Assembly (NCBI RefSeq): GCF_001428545.1
Contig: NZ_LMHZ01000023.1
Location: forward strand, 126,467-190,466
Source of the DNA: Noviherbaspirillum sp. Root189
GTDB lineage: Bacteria; Pseudomonadota; Gammaproteobacteria; Burkholderiales; Burkholderiaceae_D
Length of the DNA: 64,000 nucleotides
Direction: 5' to 3'
The notes beneath the pieces are model-generated. The model had not been told where the DNA came from, did not search any database, and was given only the letters and a program-made list of their open reading frames with translations. Shown one piece after another: positions 47,960 through 56,355 of the stretch (position 1 is its first letter; every line of letters begins with the position of its first letter). Made by a program: the position numbers and the translations under genes.

Positions 47960-50900
47960 CAGAACAGCTCCCGGATGTGGACTGCTCTTCTTGTCTCGGG
48001 CGTATAGATGCCAAAGGTAGCGCTTGCCGCCGGATCGTTTTGAAAAGTGGCTCCCGGCGCCCATTTTCCCTTAAGATAATCGTGGTTCCCGGCGGTTGCC
48101 GCGCATGCGACACCGTCGCTCGGATCCGCGCCTAGGTCAGCGCAGATATCGACGGTGCCGGTGTAGCCCGTACCGGGTTTGGTCAATGTGATCGCTCCCA
48201 GGCCATTGGTAATCTGAACATCGCCTCCCAGCGTCACCGGCCATGCCGACATCGTGTTGCTCTTGGCATCCCGGTAGTTCGCCGCGCGCAACGCGCCGGC
48301 AGCAATGCGCGTGCAACTGTCGGCGTTGTTGAGTATCCACGACTTTCCACTCCAGTACTGTGCTTGCACGGGCAGCGTGACGTTTGTCTGCCCCTGTGCG
48401 GACGCGCTGAACAGTGCGAGACGGCCAAAGCGAAGATTGTTGTTGGCCAGCGCAACCCGATTGGCATTCAGGTTCAGATCGCTTGCTTTGACCGTAATGC
48501 CATCGGTGTCGCGGGGTACGATACCCAGCGCCAGGGTTGCGAACGGACCGTCCTGCACCGCAACTCTCTCGAATCTCACATCCCCGCTGATCGTGGTGGC
48601 GCCATTGACCCAGCCACCGGCAGCCGCTGAAACAGCCCTCATGCGGGTCGAATAATCCGTTGAATTCTGGACAGCGGCGAGACCAAAGGAACCATCGGTT
48701 CCAGCCGACGTAGACGCCCACTGCGTAGCGAATCTGGCATTCCGGTCTGCTACCGACATGGAAGACCACTTTGCATCGTTGGGATCAAACAGATTGAGGA
48801 AAGCGTAGCTGTTGCGGTAATTTTGTGTCACGTCGCCGCTTGTGTTGCGTGCCGTCAGCGTAAAACCTAGACGGAAGGTTTCATCCATGTAAGTGAAGGT
48901 TGAATCGGGCAAATCAGGCAAACATATCGGCCGCCGGATAATGCTTGGTGCCGCCACCGTGAAATGGTCGGGCGTGATCCGGCCGACCACGTCGCTGAGA
49001 ATCGGTACATTGAGCTCTGCTGCGCCCAGATAATTCGTCACCGCATAGGCGCTGCCACCACTACCCCCGATCTTGAAGTTGCCGACTTCGCTATAACTGA
49101 TCGCATTTGTTAGTGCCGCCGCGCCGGACGCCAGCGTTACCGTAGTGGGCGACAGCGTACCAAGAGTGTAGGTAGTCGTATCCGTGGGAGCGTTCGCAGG
49201 AGGTGCCAGCACAGGCGCCAGGCTGACCACTCCTGCGTTATTGGTCGTGCCATTGAAACGCGCGGTCAGTCCGGGATTGGCCGTGGCGATGGTTGCGGTA
49301 GTAATACCTGTATCCGGTATCCCGTCGCCGCGTTGCGCACTCGTACCATCGGTATTTTGGGTATCAGCACTTGCCACCCAGCGCCATGCGCTTAAGGTCC
49401 CGCTGAATGGCGCTCCGGCTTTGGCGAAGGCACTCGCTCCAGCAGAGTTAGTGATTGAGCCGGAAGCGAATCCCGTTGCGGTAATGACAAAAGGACGCAC
49501 TGTGAAATTGGAAGAAATTCCCGTCACCGTACTGGTTCCGCTAGGCATACCGTTCAAGCTCAGACGCAGCGCATATTGTCCGACATCGGTTGAGCACAGA
49601 TAGAACGTCGCCTGACCTGCCGAGAAATTAAGCGTGATCGGCGTGCCGCCGGTCGTCAATGGCGGAACTACGGAACCGGGGCAGGACGCCGAACTGGTAT
49701 TGATTGTCGGGCCTGTGGCCCCGGCGGGATGGTTCAATCCGGGAACGTAATAGATGGTTCCGCTGTACTGGCCCGTCGTCGTCGCAGTGCTCCCACAAGT
49801 CGAGACGGTGGCTCTTACGGTATGCGGCCTGCCAGCGACCGCGCCATACGCCGGCGTCAGCATATCGACGTCGGTGAGCGTCACTCCAGTCGAATTGTCT
49901 GTGAACGTGATATTGCCTGACGACCCCTGCATCACATTAGGTGATGCATACACGGCGTCGACCGCCGAGACCGTGAAGGTTTCCTCAACGGTGTCGCCGA
50001 GGTACAAAGTCACCGAGCCATTCGTCAATGTCACCGTATTGCCGGACAAGCGGACGCCGGCTGTGTTATACCACCGTGGATTAGGCGTTGACGCAGTCAG
50101 GGTAACGGTGCCGTTGTAGCTGGTCAAAGGCGTACCGGTGCCGTTGGCGGCACTCATTGCAGTGATCGTTACCTTGGGTCCGAGTAGCGCCGGCGTACAG
50201 GTCGTGGATGTCGCCGGACTGACGCTGATGGCAAAACTGGGCGTATTCGGAGACCCGATGGTGACGTTGGCAAAATCCGTCTGGTTATTAGTAAGTCCCG
50301 CCGTCGTCTGGGCCGTATTGACATAGGTGTGCCCTACCGTCGCATCGGCCGGAACCTGCATCTTGATATTCAGCTTGGAGACGGTTCCGGCAGTGACCGT
50401 GGCAGGAGACCAGGTAATTGTAGTCGCTGTGCTGGAAGCCCCGGTATTGGGATCTGTCGCTGTATAGGTGCCCGTGGTGATCGGAGGATCAAGCGCATTG
50501 GACGGCGTGGATGAAATATAGGTCAATACCGGCGGCAGGAAGTCGGTGATCTTGACGCCTGACATTGTGGAGTCGCCCGTATTGGCAAAATTAAGTGTAA
50601 ATGTGACCGTACTGCCCGGCGTAGGTGTGGCATTGTCGACGGTTTTGGTGAAGTTGGCGTTGTTGCTCACGCACTGCGTATATGTCGTCCCAGAGCCGGT
50701 GTTACTCGTCAGGTCCCATTTGGATCCGCCATCGGGGTCGCGCGCCATATCCTTATTGCCGTAGTTATTCAGCACCAGCATGTTGAACTGCTTGGGCGTG
50801 GAGGCGGAGGCTCCTGCCTGGGACGTCAGCGATGTCGCGAGCGCGGGACAGCCTGTCGTGCTATTGGCAAGGCCTGGAAACCAGCTGCTCGCCGCCGACC

Positions 50901-51381
50901 CCGGCCATGGTTCGGGCGGCGATGAATTATCGAACACAAAGGCATCGACATAAGCGCCGTCTTCATCCTTGAGCAGCACGAGCGCATTTTGCTGGCGCAA
51001 GCCACCAGGCACGTTCGATGTAAGCCAGGTCTTGTTGCTGACGGTGCAGGCGGTTGCCGTCGATGTATTGAGCGGATACGTGGTCTTGGTATTGATACCG
51101 GTATAGACGTCAATACTCCAGTTTTGCCAGCTCGCCGGGAAGGCGTTACTGGTGGAATAGACTTCAAGGAAGTTGGGTGGCGCGCTTCCGCCGGAGCCGA
51201 AGAAGTATTCGTTGAACCAGGCTTTTTGGGGGGAACGCCAGCTGGAGCAGGCGGCGTGGGCGGAGCTGCTAATAAAAACAAGAGATATGAGAAATGCCCA
51301 TAGAAACTGTCCGCATAAAAACTTGTAGCGGAATCGGCCAACAAAAAATGTCGACTTGAAACTCATCAGCCTAGATGTCAT
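47959..51381 (-). CDS. mshQ: MshQ-like giant surface protein (DUF11 and DUF6701 domains)
   Basis: About 1140 residues (ATG 51381; ATG 51366 is an alternative). Signal sequence with core FLWAFLISLVFISSSAHA. The mature N-terminus (FNEYFFGSGG ... FLEVYST) resembles a lamin-tail-type beta domain. A DUF11 repeat follows (NFTKTVDNATPTPGSTVTFT, then SGVKITDFLPP, about residues 265-375), further Ig-like stretches, and a C-terminal DUF6701 region (about 560-1140) typical of MshQ. Probably secreted and pilus-tip associated, an adhesin candidate. In Vibrio mshQ ends the cluster; here it directly follows mshA. Confidence 0.78.
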   Translation of the reverse strand: MTSRLMSFKSTFFVGRFRYKFLCGQFLWAFLISLVFISSSAHAACSSWRSPQKAWFNEYFFGSGGSAPPNFLEVYSTSNAFPASWQNWSIDVYTGINTKTTYPLNTSTATACTVSNKTWLTSNVPGGLRQQNALVLLKDEDGAYVDAFVFDNSSPPEPWPGSAASSWFPGLANSTTGCPALATSLTSQAGASASTPKQFNMLVLNNYGNKDMARDPDGGSKWDLTSNTGSGTTYTQCVSNNANFTKTVDNATPTPGSTVTFTLNFANTGDSTMSGVKITDFLPPVLTYISSTPSNALDPPITTGTYTATDPNTGASSTATTITWSPATVTAGTVSKLNIKMQVPADATVGHTYVNTAQTTAGLTNNQTDFANVTIGSPNTPSFAISVSPATSTTCTPALLGPKVTITAMSAANGTGTPLTSYNGTVTLTASTPNPRWYNTAGVRLSGNTVTLTNGSVTLYLGDTVEETFTVSAVDAVYASPNVMQGSSGNITFTDNSTGVTLTDVDMLTPAYGAVAGRPHTVRATVSTCGSTATTTGQYSGTIYYVPGLNHPAGATGPTINTSSASCPGSVVPPLTTGGTPITLNFSAGQATFYLCSTDVGQYALRLSLNGMPSGTSTVTGISSNFTVRPFVITATGFASGSITNSAGASAFAKAGAPFSGTLSAWRWVASADTQNTDGTSAQRGDGIPDTGITTATIATANPGLTARFNGTTNNAGVVSLAPVLAPPANAPTDTTTYTLGTLSPTTVTLASGAAALTNAISYSEVGNFKIGGSGGSAYAVTNYLGAAELNVPILSDVVGRITPDHFTVAAPSIIRRPICLPDLPDSTFTYMDETFRLGFTLTARNTSGDVTQNYRNSYAFLNLFDPNDAKWSSMSVADRNARFATQWASTSAGTDGSFGLAAVQNSTDYSTRMRAVSAAAGGWVNGATTISGDVRFERVAVQDGPFATLALGIVPRDTDGITVKASDLNLNANRVALANNNLRFGRLALFSASAQGQTNVTLPVQAQYWSGKSWILNNADSCTRIAAGALRAANYRDAKSNTMSAWPVTLGGDVQITNGLGAITLTKPGTGYTGTVDICADLGADPSDGVACAATAGNHDYLKGKWAPGATFQNDPAASATFGIYTPETRRAVHIRELF

Positions 51382-51408
51382 ATGCCAAAAGTTCTTGTTT
51401 ATATATGC

Positions 51409-51430
51409 AAAGCCCGCCGAAGCGGGCTTT
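51409..51430 (-). terminator. Terminator/attenuator hairpin between mshA and mshQ
   Basis: Minus-strand stem AAAGCCCGC/GCGGGCTTT with a very stable TTCG tetraloop, then TTT and an AT-rich stretch. It lies 57 bases after the mshA stop and about 28 before mshQ. It could end most mRNAs after the abundant pilin gene, letting only a fraction read on into mshQ and the minor pilins. Confidence 0.75.
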
Positions 51431-51487
51431 GGAGACATCATGCCATTACGTCGCATGGTCTACTATGCGACGTTCTTGTTATCGCTA

Positions 51488-51901
51488 TTAAGATCCTGAA
51501 CCGCCGGCTGGAGGAGTTGCAGCACCTGCCACATAGTGGCCGGTAAACGTAGCAGTCGCACTATCAGCCGTAGTCACGGTACATGTACCGCTACCAGTAG
51601 TAGAATCAATTGTCCCGCTAATCGAAAACCCAGCAGGCAAACCTCCTTCGAGCAAAGGACCAAGGTCGGCACATGCAGCAACAGGAGTTTTTGCATTTGA
51701 ACCTGCTTTGCTCGCCGCTAAATTCATAGCAGACGCCGATGCTAGGGCACCAGCAAAGCCTTTAGCGGATGCAGTTGCCGCATCCGATTTAAGATCGATA
51801 AATTTTGGCAATGCCGTCGCTGCCAAAATCCCCAAAATAACGATAACCATCACCAGTTCAATCAGGGTAAATCCCGACTGGGCATTTTGCTTAATTTTCA
51901 T
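51488..51901 (-). CDS. mshA: MSHA major pilin MshA
   Basis: 137 residues. Start ATG 51901 with AAGGAAA ribosome-binding site; leader [10 protein letters not shown] is cut before [20 protein letters not shown] (Glu5 present). The mature pilin has two Cys (ACADLG and SGTCTV) that can form the C-terminal disulfide loop. A candidate promoter at 51984-52012 and two hairpins in the leader precede it; a strong hairpin follows it. Confidence 0.88.
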   Translation of the reverse strand: MKIKQNAQSGFTLIELVMVIVILGILAATALPKFIDLKSDAATASAKGFAGALASASAMNLAASKAGSNAKTPVAACADLGPLLEGGLPAGFSISGTIDSTTGSGTCTVTTADSATATFTGHYVAGAATPPAGGSGS

Positions 51902-51922
51902 TTTATTTCCTTTAATCAAGTA

Positions 51923-51959
51923 AAGGCCGCAGCCTTGTGAAGTTGGAGCCGCAGCTCCA
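51923..51959 (-). promoter_or_regulatory. Twin hairpins with identical loops in the mshA leader
   Basis: Minus strand: TGGAGC-TGCG-GCTCCA (51944-51959) and AAGGC-TGCG-GCCTT (51923-51936), eight bases apart, both closing on the same GC-TGCG-GC apex, just upstream of the ribosome-binding site. The repetition suggests a protein or RNA target, or mRNA stabilisation for an abundant pilin. Confidence 0.5.
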
Positions 51960-51983
51960 TCCGGGGAATTTCCCAGTGAAAAG

Positions 51984-52012
51984 ATGTTTGCAGCTTTTTT
52001 TCCTAGTGTCAA
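51984..52012 (-). promoter_or_regulatory. Candidate separate promoter of mshA
   Basis: Perfect -35 TTGACA (52007-52012, minus strand) with a weak -10 AAACAT (51984-51989) at 17-base spacing, giving a leader of about 75 bases that contains the twin hairpins. Confidence 0.4.
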
Positions 52013-52047
52013 TTAAGTGTAATGCGAACAATGCAGATTTCGACGAT

Positions 52048-52674
52048 TCAGAGCTTCCAATCGCCTTTCAGCAACACTATTCCTAAACGGACAGACACAT
52101 ATAGGCCACAGCCTATAAGAACAAACGCCGAAAACTTTCTTCGTTGAAAGATATATGCATCTATACAAAAGTACAGACCGTTGCATCTCTCAAATAAATT
52201 CTTTGAAGAAATAGATTTATTCAATGCAACTTCCAGGTCGCGCAAGATACTCGGCTTGAAAGCGATGACGGCACCAAAGAAGGCACTTAGAACCCCGGCA
52301 ATCACAAAAAACACCCACACCGCGTCAACAAGACCAAACGGATCCATGCTGGCCAGACGCTCGATCTTCAATCTTCCCGTCCGCAGCAGGAAAGCATTCA
52401 ACACATACAGTGAACCGAACAGGATCAAACCGCCGACAATCCGATGATGCCGGTAGACCCATCGTTCAAGCTGCTGCGGTTTGCCGATCGTCCTCGTCAT
52501 TCGGCTGACATCAACCCAACGGCTCCAATACCGGTTGATTTTTTCTGTTTGTGCCGGCGCGATCAGCAGTCCTATCCCAAGCAGTACCGCAATCACGCTG
52601 CCGCCCCATAACAGGAGCAAAAACGAGCGCCAGACAATATCGTTGAACAGGTCCATATCCAAAGTGGGCAGCAT
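52048..52674 (-). CDS. Uncharacterised four-helix membrane protein in the msh operon
   Basis: 208 residues, not recognised. Four predicted membrane helices at about 17-40, 78-100, 116-140 and 181-203. Between helices 1 and 2 a hydrophilic loop has YWSRWVDVSRMTRTIGKPQQ; between 3 and 4 it has Cys (FERCNGLYFCID). The start at 52674 follows the minor-pilin stop by four bases, so it is firmly inside the operon, between a minor pilin and the major pilin. No known Msh protein of this size and topology comes to mind. Role in assembly is only suggested by position. Confidence 0.7.
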   Translation of the reverse strand: MLPTLDMDLFNDIVWRSFLLLLWGGSVIAVLLGIGLLIAPAQTEKINRYWSRWVDVSRMTRTIGKPQQLERWVYRHHRIVGGLILFGSLYVLNAFLLRTGRLKIERLASMDPFGLVDAVWVFFVIAGVLSAFFGAVIAFKPSILRDLEVALNKSISSKNLFERCNGLYFCIDAYIFQRRKFSAFVLIGCGLYVSVRLGIVLLKGDWKL

Positions 52675-52678
52675 CGCT

Positions 52679-53239
52679 TTACCTGATCTCCCATGTATAG
52701 GGCTGGACTACACGGAACGTGACACCGCCGACATCCTTCGATCTGTCGCCCTGCTCTCCCGGCAAAGGGCTGTTGTAGACCAGCTCCGTTTTAAAACGGA
52801 TCGCTTTGCCGCCACCAGAAGAGGAAAAATGATCGCTGCGCTGGACCAGATACACAACCTGCCGCGCCTTCAGGTCGTAGTACCAGCTTCCAGTCGATAT
52901 GCTGTCCGCCTGCACGTCGTAATGTTCACCGGCATAGTTCTTCTGCTGCTCGTTCAGCAAGGTGAACGGATTGATTTCAAGCAGTTTGCCAGCGTCCTCG
53001 CTGCGTCCCCTTGCCACGAGCGCCGCGATCCGGATATTGAGCGCGCTGCGGATCGAACCGACGGTTTGTTCCATGGCGGCCTTTTCTGCCTGTTCCTGAT
53101 AATCCACGAAACGCTCGGCCAGCTTCCCTGCAAACAGGGACACGACCATCAGGGAAAGAATCAATTCGAAAAGGGTAAAGCCCAGAGCGCGCGCTCTGGA
53201 ACGGACTGCCGTCGTTGCCTTCCCTTTTTCAGTTTGCAT
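52679..53239 (-). CDS. MshB/MshF-like minor pilin
   Basis: 186 residues. Basic 19-residue leader ends in LG, then FTLFELILSLMVVSLFAGKL with Glu5. The mature part is a single globular domain. In Vibrio two genes, mshF and mshB, occupy this spot after mshG; here there is one prepilin-like gene plus the unknown membrane protein. Starts five bases after the mshG stop. Confidence 0.75.
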   Translation of the reverse strand: MQTEKGKATTAVRSRARALGFTLFELILSLMVVSLFAGKLAERFVDYQEQAEKAAMEQTVGSIRSALNIRIAALVARGRSEDAGKLLEINPFTLLNEQQKNYAGEHYDVQADSISTGSWYYDLKARQVVYLVQRSDHFSSSGGGKAIRFKTELVYNSPLPGEQGDRSKDVGGVTFRVVQPYTWEIR

Positions 53240-53244
53240 AAGGT

Positions 53245-54474
53245 TTATTTGTTCAACGCTGCCTTGCCAAGATCCCAGATCGGCAGGAAGATGCCAAGCG
53301 CCAGAATCAGCATCAGTATGCCTAGGCCAATCAGCAGGATAGGTTCGATCTTTGCGCTCAGGGCTTTAACTTCGTAGTCCACTTCACGTTCGTACATGGC
53401 GGCGATTTCCTCCATCAGTTCGTCGATCTCGCCGGTTTCTTCGCCGACTGCAATCATCTGAAGAACAATGGGCGTAAAGACACCGGTCGTGGTTGCGGTT
53501 CGAAGTACGCTTTCGCCGCGTTCGACGCCGTCACGCATCTGCTCGATGCGTCCGGCGATGTAGGCATTATCGACGACCTGCGACACAACACTCAAGCTCT
53601 GTACGATAGGAACGCCGCTACGCGAAGCCAGCGCAAAACTGCGTGCAAAGCGCGCCAGCGTGCCTTTATGAATAATGACGCCAGCGAGAGGAATCCGCAG
53701 CTTCAACCGGTCCCACTTGTATCTTCCTGCTGGCGTACCGATGTACATTTTGAAGCCGATGGCGGCAGCCGTTATCAAGGCAAGCAGAAGCGGCCACTGA
53801 TTGACCATGAAGTTGGAACTGCCGATCAGGATCTTGGTCATGATCGGCAGCTCTGCCTTGAAGCCTGCATACACGCGTGAAAACGCCGGTATGACGAAAA
53901 TATTGACGACGACGATCGCAATGCCAAGCGCGATGACGACAAACGATGGATACCGCGTCGCCGATCGGATTCGCTCGCGCATGTCGCGCTCAAATTCCAT
54001 ATGGTTGAACAAGCGTAGGAAGATTTCGTCGAGCCGCCCCGTCATCTCCCCGACTCTTACCATGCTGACGTAATAAGAGCTGAAGATATTGGTATGTCTT
54101 CGCATCGCAGCCGACAACTCACGGCCCGCATCAAGGCTTTCTCGCAGGTCTTTGAGCACCTTGGCAAAGCTTTTGTTGATCGCCGATTCCTGCAGCCCGG
54201 CCAGCCCGCGAAAGATGGGCACACCGGATTTGAGCAGTGTGTACATCTGCCGGCTAAACAGTTGCACATCGATGGGACGAATCTTTGGCTCGAAAAGCTT
54301 TGCAAGCGCATTGCTTTCGGACGCCGAAGCGGGCTTTCTGGTGACGACAATCTCAACCGGCGTCACACCGGTATTGAGCAGCTGTTCTGCAACGGCATTG
54401 CTGTCGATGCTTTCGAGTACGCCCTTGAGTAGCTCTCCCCTGGAATTGCGCGCTTTATATGAGAAATACGGCAC
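53245..54474 (-). CDS. mshG: MSHA inner-membrane platform protein MshG (GspF/PilC family)
   Basis: 409 residues. The start is GTG 54474, one base after the mshE stop, with GAGGAG provided by the mshE end; it yields VPYFSYKARNSRGELLKG, the GspF-family N-terminus (ATG-based upstream starts fall inside mshE). Two T2SF domains, each ending in membrane helices (VVIALGIAIVVVNIFVIPAF; PILLIGLGILMLILALGIF). Confidence 0.9.
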   Translation of the reverse strand: MPYFSYKARNSRGELLKGVLESIDSNAVAEQLLNTGVTPVEIVVTRKPASASESNALAKLFEPKIRPIDVQLFSRQMYTLLKSGVPIFRGLAGLQESAINKSFAKVLKDLRESLDAGRELSAAMRRHTNIFSSYYVSMVRVGEMTGRLDEIFLRLFNHMEFERDMRERIRSATRYPSFVVIALGIAIVVVNIFVIPAFSRVYAGFKAELPIMTKILIGSSNFMVNQWPLLLALITAAAIGFKMYIGTPAGRYKWDRLKLRIPLAGVIIHKGTLARFARSFALASRSGVPIVQSLSVVSQVVDNAYIAGRIEQMRDGVERGESVLRTATTTGVFTPIVLQMIAVGEETGEIDELMEEIAAMYEREVDYEVKALSAKIEPILLIGLGILMLILALGIFLPIWDLGKAALNK

Positions 54475-54475
54475 G

Positions 54476-56182
54476 TCACTCCTCGAACTGGTTACTGACG
54501 CGCATTGCTTCCGAAACCGTGGTGCGACCGGCAATGACGAGTGCGACCGCGTGCCTGCGAAGGGTCTCGCCGCCCATTGCGGCTTGCGCCACCTTCATGA
54601 AACGCGCGGGGTCTTCCTGACCTGCGGCGTCGGCGACTGCTTCGGTCATTTCGAGCATTTCATAGACGCCGGTACGTCCGCGATAACCGGTGCCATTGCA
54701 GTGCGAACACCCGCGACCATGGACATATTTTCGTGCAGCGACCGTATCGCCCAGCTCAAATTTTAGCCACTCGGCTTCGTTCGGCTTGAGTTCATAAGGC
54801 GTCGCGCAGCTTTCACACACGACACGCACCAGGCGTTGTGCCAGTACCGCCTGCAAGGAGGTCGACACCATATACCGTGGCACGCCCATGTCCATCAAGC
54901 GCACAGGTGTACTGACAGCGTCATTGGTGTGCAATGTCGACAGCACCAGGTGGCCGGTCAATGCGGCACGCATGCCGATCTGCGCGGTTTCCTGGTCGCG
55001 CATCTCGCCGACGAGAATGACGTCGGGGTCTTGCCGCAATGCCGAGCGAAGCACGCGTGCGAAAGTAAGCTCGATCTTTTCGTTGACCTGCACCTGGTTG
55101 ATGCCGGGAAGACGGTATTCGACCGGATCTTCAACGGTGATCAGTTTTCTTTCAGGCGAGTTCAGTTCGGCAAGAGCACCGTAGAGCGTTGTGGTTTTGC
55201 CGCTACCTGTGGGCCCTGTTACAAGCACCAGACCGTTGGGCCGCTCCAGGATGGTGCGCAGCCTCTTGACCATTTTCGGCGGCATGCCGATCGAATCGAG
55301 CTTGAGTGTCCCGCTTCCCTGATTGAGCAGACGCATGACGATGGATTCGCCGAACTGCGTGGGCATGGTCGAGATACGTACATCGATCGGCTGCTGCTTT
55401 ACTTTTACCGCGAAGCGGCCGTCCTGCGGCAGACGCTTTTCCGAGATGTCGAGGTCGGACATCAGCTTCAGGCGCAAGGCCAGTGATGGAGCGATCTTGA
55501 TATCGGCTTCGGTCTGCAGGTGCATGACACCGTCGATACGAAACCGGATCTGCAGTCGTTCCGCCTGCGGCTCGATATGGATATCGGAAGCGCGTACCTG
55601 GGTAGCATCATCAAACACCGACTGCAGCAGCTTGACGACCGGCGCCTCCTCCGCACCGGTTGTTGCACCGGCGAGTGCGCCGAAATCCACGTAGCTGTCG
55701 CCGAGTTCCTGTTCCAGCTCGCGTGCCAGATCGGTAATTTCTTCCGTACGGCGATAGATGCGGTCGACGACCTGCAGCAGTTCGCCTTCATTGACCACGG
55801 CAAGCTCAATGTTGCGCCTGACCGAACGTGCGATTTCATCGTACGCAAAGAGATCCGTCGGATCGGCCATGCCGATTACAAGAGAACTGCCCCGGTCCTC
55901 CAGCGCGATCGCCCGGAATCGGCGTGCCTGAGTCTCAGGCAACAGCCGCACGACCTCGGAACGAACGTTAAAAAACTTGAGATTGATGTAGGGGATGTTG
56001 AGCTGCTTGGCGAGCGCGCCCGAGATCTGCTCTTCGGTGACGAAGCCATTTTCGATGAAAACACGTCCGAGTTTGCGTCCGGTCCGCTTTTGCTCACCCA
56101 GCGAAAACTGTAGCTGCTCTTCTGAGAGCAGCTTTTGTTGCACCAGAATTTCACCGAGGCGGACCTTTTCCGGCCGTGCCAT
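54476..56182 (-). CDS. mshE: MSHA extension ATPase MshE (GspE/PilB family) with c-di-GMP-binding MshEN domain
   Basis: 568 residues. The N-terminal MshEN domain has the 24-residue c-di-GMP motif twice: RLGEILVQQKLLS (from residue 7) and KLGRVFIENGFVT (from residue 37), each followed by the L-x3-L-x2-Q end. The GspE domain has Walker A TGPTGSGKTT (Lys329), Asp/His boxes and the C-terminal zinc motif CESC ... CSHCNGTGYRGR. First gene of the msh block, with GTAAGGAG ribosome-binding site. An array of repeats lies 120-170 bases upstream. Confidence 0.93.
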   Translation of the reverse strand: MARPEKVRLGEILVQQKLLSEEQLQFSLGEQKRTGRKLGRVFIENGFVTEEQISGALAKQLNIPYINLKFFNVRSEVVRLLPETQARRFRAIALEDRGSSLVIGMADPTDLFAYDEIARSVRRNIELAVVNEGELLQVVDRIYRRTEEITDLARELEQELGDSYVDFGALAGATTGAEEAPVVKLLQSVFDDATQVRASDIHIEPQAERLQIRFRIDGVMHLQTEADIKIAPSLALRLKLMSDLDISEKRLPQDGRFAVKVKQQPIDVRISTMPTQFGESIVMRLLNQGSGTLKLDSIGMPPKMVKRLRTILERPNGLVLVTGPTGSGKTTTLYGALAELNSPERKLITVEDPVEYRLPGINQVQVNEKIELTFARVLRSALRQDPDVILVGEMRDQETAQIGMRAALTGHLVLSTLHTNDAVSTPVRLMDMGVPRYMVSTSLQAVLAQRLVRVVCESCATPYELKPNEAEWLKFELGDTVAARKYVHGRGCSHCNGTGYRGRTGVYEMLEMTEAVADAAGQEDPARFMKVAQAAMGGETLRRHAVALVIAGRTTVSEAMRVSNQFEE

Positions 56183-56304
56183 ACGCGCTCCTTACCATGG
56201 ACTTTACACGCGTATTTTAGCCAGATTCCCTTTGCCTTAGTGAATTGTTTTTATTGGGAAAATCCGCAATTGTGCCTTTGTAATGCCATCCCGATATGGT
56301 CCAC

Positions 56305-56355
56305 GGTCATATGACCTGCATGGGCCATATGACTCGCATGACCCGATCGGGTCAT
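56305..56355. promoter_or_regulatory. Tandem 18-bp repeats and palindromes upstream of mshE
   Basis: Two tandem 18-base units, GGTCATATGACCTGCATG (56305-56322) and GGCCATATGACTCGCATG (56323-56340), 15 of 18 identical, the first containing the perfect dyad GGTCATATGACC. They run into the perfect palindrome ATGACCCGATCGGGTCAT (56338-56355), which ends on the stop of the cystathionine gamma-synthase-like gene. Either a cluster of operator sites for the msh promoter or part of that gene's 3' end structure. Confidence 0.55.

Noticed and set aside
56183-56290. Sigma-54 promoter for mshE
   Set aside because: A GGCAC and a TTGC occur near 56265-56275, but the spacing between GG and GC is too short for the -24/-12 pattern.
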